From Oscillospiraceae bacterium (GTDB lineage Bacteria; Bacillota; Clostridia; Oscillospirales; Ruminococcaceae), in NCBI GenBank assembly GCA_016303235.1, contig JAEDMB010000028.1:1-18134 (forward strand): a DNA stretch of 18,134 nucleotides. Direction: 5' to 3'. Below are positions 15,246 to 18,134 of the stretch, piece after piece. The notes under the pieces were generated by a model. The model was not told where the DNA came from and searched no databases. It was given only the letters and a program-made list of their open reading frames with translations. Numbering within the stretch: position 1 is the stretch's first letter; each line of letters begins with the position of its first letter. The translations under genes were made by a program, and so were the position numbers.

Positions 15246-15279
15246 AAAAAATCCGGATAAAAAAATATCCGGATTTTTT
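15246..15279 (+). terminator. Bidirectional terminator between GGDEF gene 2 and tRNA-Ser
   Basis: ATCCGGATA (15251-15259) pairs with TATCCGGAT (15266-15274) around a six-A loop. The flanking A run (15246-15250) pairs with the T run (15275-15279). Read on either strand the stem is followed by a T tract, so it can stop the GGDEF transcript from the left and the tRNA transcript from the right. Confidence 0.85.
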
Positions 15280-15295
15280 CTGTATAAAGATAAAG

Positions 15296-15383
15296 CGGAG
15301 AGTCAGGGATTTGAACCCTGGGTTCTTTATCAGAGAACACGAAATTTCGAGTTTCGCACCTTCGACCACTCGGACAACTCTCC
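15296..15383 (-). tRNA. tRNA-Ser(CGA)
   Basis: The minus strand folds into a class II tRNA of 88 bases. The acceptor stem GGAGAGT pairs with ACTCTCC (15377-15383 with 15297-15303), and the discriminator is G. The anticodon stem CGAAA/TTTCG encloses the loop CTCGAAA, giving anticodon CGA at 15347-15349, which reads the serine codon UCG. A long variable arm (GTTCT/AGAAC stem) and a T arm CAGGG-TTCAAAT-CCCTG follow. CCA is not encoded, so it must be added after transcription. Confidence 0.97.
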
Positions 15384-15401
15384 AAAAAATATTACCTGAT
15401 T

Positions 15402-15430
15402 ATTGTATCACATATTCAGAAATAAATCAA
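15402..15430 (-). promoter_or_regulatory. Promoter of tRNA-Ser
   Basis: On the minus strand: -35 TTGATT (15425-15430), a 17-base spacer, and -10 TACAAT (15402-15407) with the extended TG at 15409-15410. Transcription should start about 12 bases before the mature tRNA 5' end. Confidence 0.65.
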
Positions 15431-15517
15431 TACAATCCAATGATTTTTGTATATTCTGACAAAAATATTTTAAATATTCAGTAATAAATTTGTTATACAT
15501 ACAAAAATATTCAGAAT
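15412..15517 (+). repeat. Three ATATTCAG direct repeats upstream of cysK
   Basis: ATATTCAGAAATAAAT (15412-15427) recurs as ATATTCAGTAATAAAT (15474-15489) with one mismatch, and a shorter copy, ATATTCAGAAT, lies at 15507-15517 just before the cysK -35 box. An inverted version (ATATTCTGA, 15461-15469) sits between them. They could be operator sites for a cysteine or sulfur regulator. AT-rich chance repetition is the alternative. Confidence 0.35.
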
Positions 15518-15520
15518 GTA

Positions 15521-15549
15521 TTGACAAAACTGAATTTTTGGTATATCAT
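15521..15549 (+). promoter_or_regulatory. Promoter of cysK
   Basis: The -35 box TTGACA (15521-15526) is perfect. After 17 bases the -10 box is TATCAT (15544-15549), 5/6. A TGGTAT just before it could shift the true -10 by two bases. The leader to ATG 15611 is about 55 bases. Confidence 0.75.
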
Positions 15550-15610
15550 ATTAAGCATAGTAATCATATCAAAACAGTATGAAATAAATAATCCGCAGGA
15601 GGAATTTATT

Positions 15611-16543
15611 ATGTCAAATATTTACAAGGGTACATCAGGACTTATCGGAAATACACCTCTGGTTGAGGCAGTCAATATTGAAAAGGAACTCGGACTTGAA
15701 GCAAAAATACTTCTCAAGCTTGAATATTTCAATCCGGCTGGAAGTGTTAAGGACAGAGTTGCAAGAGAAATGCTTGAAGATGCAGAAAAAAAAGGTCTTA
15801 TTACAAAAAATACCGTAATTATTGAACCTACTTCCGGAAACACAGGCATAGGTCTTGCATCAATATCAGCTTCAAAGGGTTACAGAGTAATTCTCACAAT
15901 GCCCGAAACTATGAGTATAGAACGCAGAAATATTCTTAAAGCATACGGTGCTGAAATTGTTCTCACAGAGGGTTCAAAGGGTATGGCAGGAGCTATCGAA
16001 AAAGCTGAGGAGCTTGCAAAGGAATTTCCTGACAGCTTTATCCCTGCACAGTTCGACAATCCGGCAAATCCGGAGGCTCACAGAAAGACTACTGCTCCCG
16101 AAATATGGAACGATACTGACGGCAAAGTTGATATTTTCGTTGCGGGCGTAGGCACTGGCGGTACAGTTACAGGTGTAGGCGAATATCTCAAAGCAAAAAA
16201 TCCAGATGTAAAGATTGTTGCAATTGAACCCGCAACATCTCCGGTACTTTCACAGGGCAAGGCAGGAGCTCACAAGATACAGGGAATAGGTGCTAATTTC
16301 GTTCCGAGCGTTCTCAATACAAAAATTTATGATGAAATTTTCCCTGTTGAAAACGATGACGCTTTTGCCGGAGCTAAGCTCATCGCAAAACACGAAGGAA
16401 TACTTGTCGGAATTTCTTCCGGAGCGTCATTGCATGCCGGTCTGGAAATTGCAAGAAGACCCGAAAACAAAGGCAAAAATATAGTAATTCTTCTTCCCGA
16501 CAGCGGAGACAGATATTATTCAACACCGCTTTTTATAGAATAA
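15611..16543 (+). CDS. cysK: Cysteine synthase A (O-acetylserine sulfhydrylase)
   Basis: This 310-residue PLP enzyme makes L-cysteine from O-acetylserine and sulfide. The PLP lysine is K47 in NPAGSVKDR (41-49). The substrate loop is PTSGNTGIGLA (73-83), the phosphate loop GTGGTVTG (181-188), and other family segments are IQGIGANFVP (223-232), GISSGAS (267-273) and LPDSGDRYYSTPLF (295-308). Length is normal. The frame extends upstream to a TTG at 15521, but that lies on the -35 box; ATG 15611 has GCAGGAGGA nine bases upstream. It is a single-gene unit between its own promoter and a palindromic terminator, with tRNA-Ser divergent. No serine acetyltransferase gene is next to it. Repeats upstream may be regulator sites. 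Confidence 0.96.
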   Translation: MSNIYKGTSGLIGNTPLVEAVNIEKELGLEAKILLKLEYFNPAGSVKDRVAREMLEDAEKKGLITKNTVIIEPTSGNTGIGLASISASKGYRVILTMPETMSIERRNILKAYGAEIVLTEGSKGMAGAIEKAEELAKEFPDSFIPAQFDNPANPEAHRKTTAPEIWNDTDGKVDIFVAGVGTGGTVTGVGEYLKAKNPDVKIVAIEPATSPVLSQGKAGAHKIQGIGANFVPSVLNTKIYDEIFPVENDDAFAGAKLIAKHEGILVGISSGASLHAGLEIARRPENKGKNIVILLPDSGDRYYSTPLFIE

Positions 16544-16553
16544 TTAAGAGATT

Positions 16554-16581
16554 AGGGCGACCAATGGTCGCCCGTTTTTTT
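16554..16581 (+). terminator. Palindromic terminator, copy 2 of a repeated element
   Basis: The stem GGGCGACC/GGTCGCCC (16555-16562 with 16566-16573, loop AAT) is followed by G and seven T. It terminates cysK. The 21 bases at 16554-16574 are identical to 4704-4724, while the flanks differ. Confidence 0.88.
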
Positions 16582-16603
16582 GAAAAAAACATGAAAATTC
16601 CCC

Positions 16604-16632
16604 TTGACAAACAGAAATCAATATGATATAAT
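16604..16632 (+). promoter_or_regulatory. Full-consensus promoter of the gntR-ABC operon
   Basis: TTGACA (16604-16609), a 17-base spacer and TATAAT (16627-16632) are both perfect, and the extended TG is present at 16624-16625. Such a strong promoter fits an operon normally held down by its own repressor. Confidence 0.85.
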
Positions 16633-16652
16633 GTATATATCGTATATATACA
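16632..16652 (+). promoter_or_regulatory. Operator-like palindrome overlapping the transcription start
   Basis: TGTATATAT (16632-16640) and ATATATACA (16644-16652) form a perfect nine-base inverted repeat with a CGT centre. It begins on the last base of the -10 box and covers the expected transcription start. It lies just ahead of the GntR-type gene, so autorepression is the simplest reading. Confidence 0.6.
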
Positions 16653-16671
16653 ATTTTACAGGAGTACTTCA

Positions 16672-17058
16672 ATGGATATTATAATCACAAATTCATCAGG
16701 CGAACCTATTTATCAGCAGATTTATTCTCAGATAAAAAATATGATTCTTAATGGCACATTAAAGGAGGGGGACGCCCTTCCGTCAATGCGTACACTTGCC
16801 CAGCAGATGAGAATAAGCATTATAACTACAAAGCGTGCATATGAAGAACTGGAGCGTGACGGATTTATAGAATCCTATACGGGAAAAGGCAGTTTTGTAA
16901 AAGCACAGAATACGGAACTTTTTCGTGAACAGAATCTCCGTGAGGCTGAAAGCCTTATTGCACAGGCGTGTGAAAAGGCTAAGATGTGCGGAATAGGACT
17001 TGATGAACTTCAGGAAATTCTTAAAATAATTTACGGGGGCGAAAATACAGATGAATGA
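16672..17058 (+). CDS. GntR-family (YtrA subfamily) transcriptional regulator
   Basis: This 128-residue DNA-binding protein has a GntR winged helix-turn-helix: PIYQQIYSQIKNMILNG, then EGDALPSMRTLAQQM (32-46), ISIITTKRAYEELERDGF (48-65) and the wing GKGSFV (71-76). The short C-terminal part without an FCD, UTRA or aminotransferase domain marks the YtrA subgroup, whose members typically repress an adjacent ABC transporter and dimerise through two short helices. AGGAG lies seven bases before ATG 16672. It overlaps the ABC ATPase gene by eight bases. A consensus promoter and a palindrome upstream suggest that it controls its own operon. The inducer is unknown; in related systems cell-wall-active antibiotics are common signals. 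Confidence 0.92.
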   Translation: MDIIITNSSGEPIYQQIYSQIKNMILNGTLKEGDALPSMRTLAQQMRISIITTKRAYEELERDGFIESYTGKGSFVKAQNTELFREQNLREAESLIAQACEKAKMCGIGLDELQEILKIIYGGENTDE

Positions 17059-17932
17059 TTTTGAAAATGCAATAGAGATAAAGAATCTCACAAAAAAATA
17101 TGACGGCTTTACGCTTGAAAACGTTTCTTTCAGCGTACCGAAAGGCAGTATAATGGGATTTATCGGTCAGAACGGAGCAGGAAAGACCACAACAATAAAA
17201 GCACTTTTAAATATAATAAAACCCGATTCAGGAAGCATAAATATTCTCGGAATGGAAAGCAATCCACAGAATGAAATTGAAATAAAAAAGCAAATATCTG
17301 CAATATTTGATGAAATACCGTTCGATGATGCCTTTAACGCAAAACAGGTCGGATTTATCATGAGCGAAATCTATTCCGAATGGGATAGCTCAAAATACAA
17401 GGAATATCTCGAACGCTTTGAACTTCCGGAAAAGCGTAAAATAGGGCAGTTCTCAAAGGGAATGAAAATGAAACTGCAAATAGCGTCAGCACTTTCCCAC
17501 AATGCAAAACTTCTTATTATGGACGAGGCAACAACGGGACTTGACCCTGTTGTCAGAAACGAAATACTTGACATATTTCTTGAATATCTTCAGGACGAAA
17601 ACAACAGTATTCTTATGTCATCGCATATTACTTCCGACCTTGAAAAAATTGCCGACAGCGTAACGTTCATAGACCACGGAAATATACTTCTCACAGGCTA
17701 TAAGGACGATATACTTGAAAATCACGGGGTAATAAAATGCAGTAAATCGGATTATTCCGGAATTGACAAGTCGGATATTATAAGCACCCGCCTTACAGAT
17801 TTCGGAGCAGAAGTCATGACAGGCAACAAATCAGAATGTATGAAAAAATACAGCGGTCTTGTAATGGATAACACGACTCTTGAAGAAATTATGCTTTTCT
17901 ATGTCAACCGTAAAAAAGGGGAGTGGCACTGA
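17051..17932 (+). CDS. ABC transporter ATP-binding protein (ABC-2 exporter type)
   Basis: This 293-residue ATPase energises a membrane exporter. Motifs are Walker A GQNGAGKT (39-46), a signature replaced by FSKGM (134-138) as is usual in ABC-2 exporters, Walker B LLIMDE (154-159), D-loop GLDP (163-166) and the switch His in SSHI (H192). The last 90 residues form the accessory C-terminal domain typical of YtrB-like and bacitracin-exporter-like ATPases. ATG 17051 lies inside the end of the regulator gene. Only a G-rich run precedes it, so translation is probably coupled. The stop overlaps the start of the permease gene by one base. The substrate cannot be read from the sequence. Confidence 0.94.
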   Translation: MNDFENAIEIKNLTKKYDGFTLENVSFSVPKGSIMGFIGQNGAGKTTTIKALLNIIKPDSGSINILGMESNPQNEIEIKKQISAIFDEIPFDDAFNAKQVGFIMSEIYSEWDSSKYKEYLERFELPEKRKIGQFSKGMKMKLQIASALSHNAKLLIMDEATTGLDPVVRNEILDIFLEYLQDENNSILMSSHITSDLEKIADSVTFIDHGNILLTGYKDDILENHGVIKCSKSDYSGIDKSDIISTRLTDFGAEVMTGNKSECMKKYSGLVMDNTTLEEIMLFYVNRKKGEWH

Positions 17933-18134
17933 TGAAAGGTCTTATATACCGTGAATTATATCTTTCAAAAAAATCATATACAGCGGGTTTTGTAACTTTT
18001 CTGATGATTTTTCTGATTGGACTTCTTTTCCGTCTCAGCACTGAATACGGGAATTTTGCAAAGCTTGAGGGAGATGCATTCTGGGCTGTTGATATAATTA
18101 CATATTATGAATCTTTGTATGTTCCGTCAGCGGT
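17932..18134 (+). CDS. ABC-2 type transporter permease, N-terminal part only
   Basis: This frame starts at ATG 17932, sharing one base with the TGA of the ATPase gene (TGATG), and stays open to the window end: 67 codons plus two bases. The visible part begins MKGLIYRELYLSKKSY and then a hydrophobic helix (about 18-33, GFVTFLMIFLIGLLF), the usual start of ABC-2 permeases. It would form the membrane half of the exporter with the ATPase upstream. It is cut by the window edge, not broken. Confidence 0.8.
   Translation, partial: MKGLIYRELYLSKKSYTAGFVTFLMIFLIGLLFRLSTEYGNFAKLEGDAFWAVDIITYYESLYVPSA

Noticed and set aside
1..18134. CRISPR arrays, insertion sequences, prophage genes or defence cassettes
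   Set aside because: No regularly spaced repeats, transposase, integrase or recognisable defence genes were seen.

Overview
The window looks like chromosome of a low-GC, Gram-positive clostridial Firmicute. A Ruminococcus-like member of the Oscillospiraceae is the best guess. The grounds are strong AAGGAG-type ribosome sites, AT-rich third codon positions, a fused Wzz/BY-kinase, a YmfF/YmfH pair, and secreted modules resembling xylan/glucan-binding CBMs joined to GGDEF domains. Genus is inference only. No phage, IS, CRISPR array or integration signature was seen. All 14 protein genes are intact except the last, which the window edge cuts.

Layout. (1) 1-2391: terminator of an upstream unit, a near-consensus promoter, then a two-gene tyrosine-phosphorylation unit (Wzz/BY-kinase and PHP-type phosphatase) closed by a terminator that overlaps the phosphatase stop codon. 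(2) 2404-4735: bifunctional NAD(P)H-hydrate repair enzyme and a small lipoprotein of unknown role, ending in a GC-rich palindromic terminator. (3) 4728-5888, minus strand: a membrane-anchored DUF3810-type HExxH metalloprotease, divergent from region 4. (4) 5911-13455: apparent seven-gene operon from one promoter to one terminator: inactive M16 homologue (YmfF-like), M16 zinc protease (YmfH-like), lgt, folD, apbE, a NusG domain II protein, and a sensor diguanylate cyclase with two extracytoplasmic CBM-like domains. (5) 13502-15279: a second, paralogous CBM-CBM-TM-GGDEF gene of the same length (558 aa) with its own promoter; its terminator appears shared with a convergent tRNA-Ser(CGA). (6) 15521-16581: cysK, ending in a second exact copy of the palindromic terminator. 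(7) 16604-18134: GntR/YtrA-type regulator with a consensus promoter and an overlapping operator-like palindrome, an ABC ATPase and the start of its ABC-2 permease.

The most interesting item is the tandem pair of CBM-GGDEF receptors. Both have a signal peptide or N-anchor, two beta-sandwich carbohydrate-binding-type domains outside the cell, one central membrane helix and an apparently active cytoplasmic GGDEF domain without the RxxD inhibitory site. This architecture would let the cell turn contact with plant polysaccharide, or another extracellular ligand, directly into cyclic-di-GMP. Lgt and the lipoprotein ApbE sit in the same operon, so that part of the operon has an envelope-maturation flavour.
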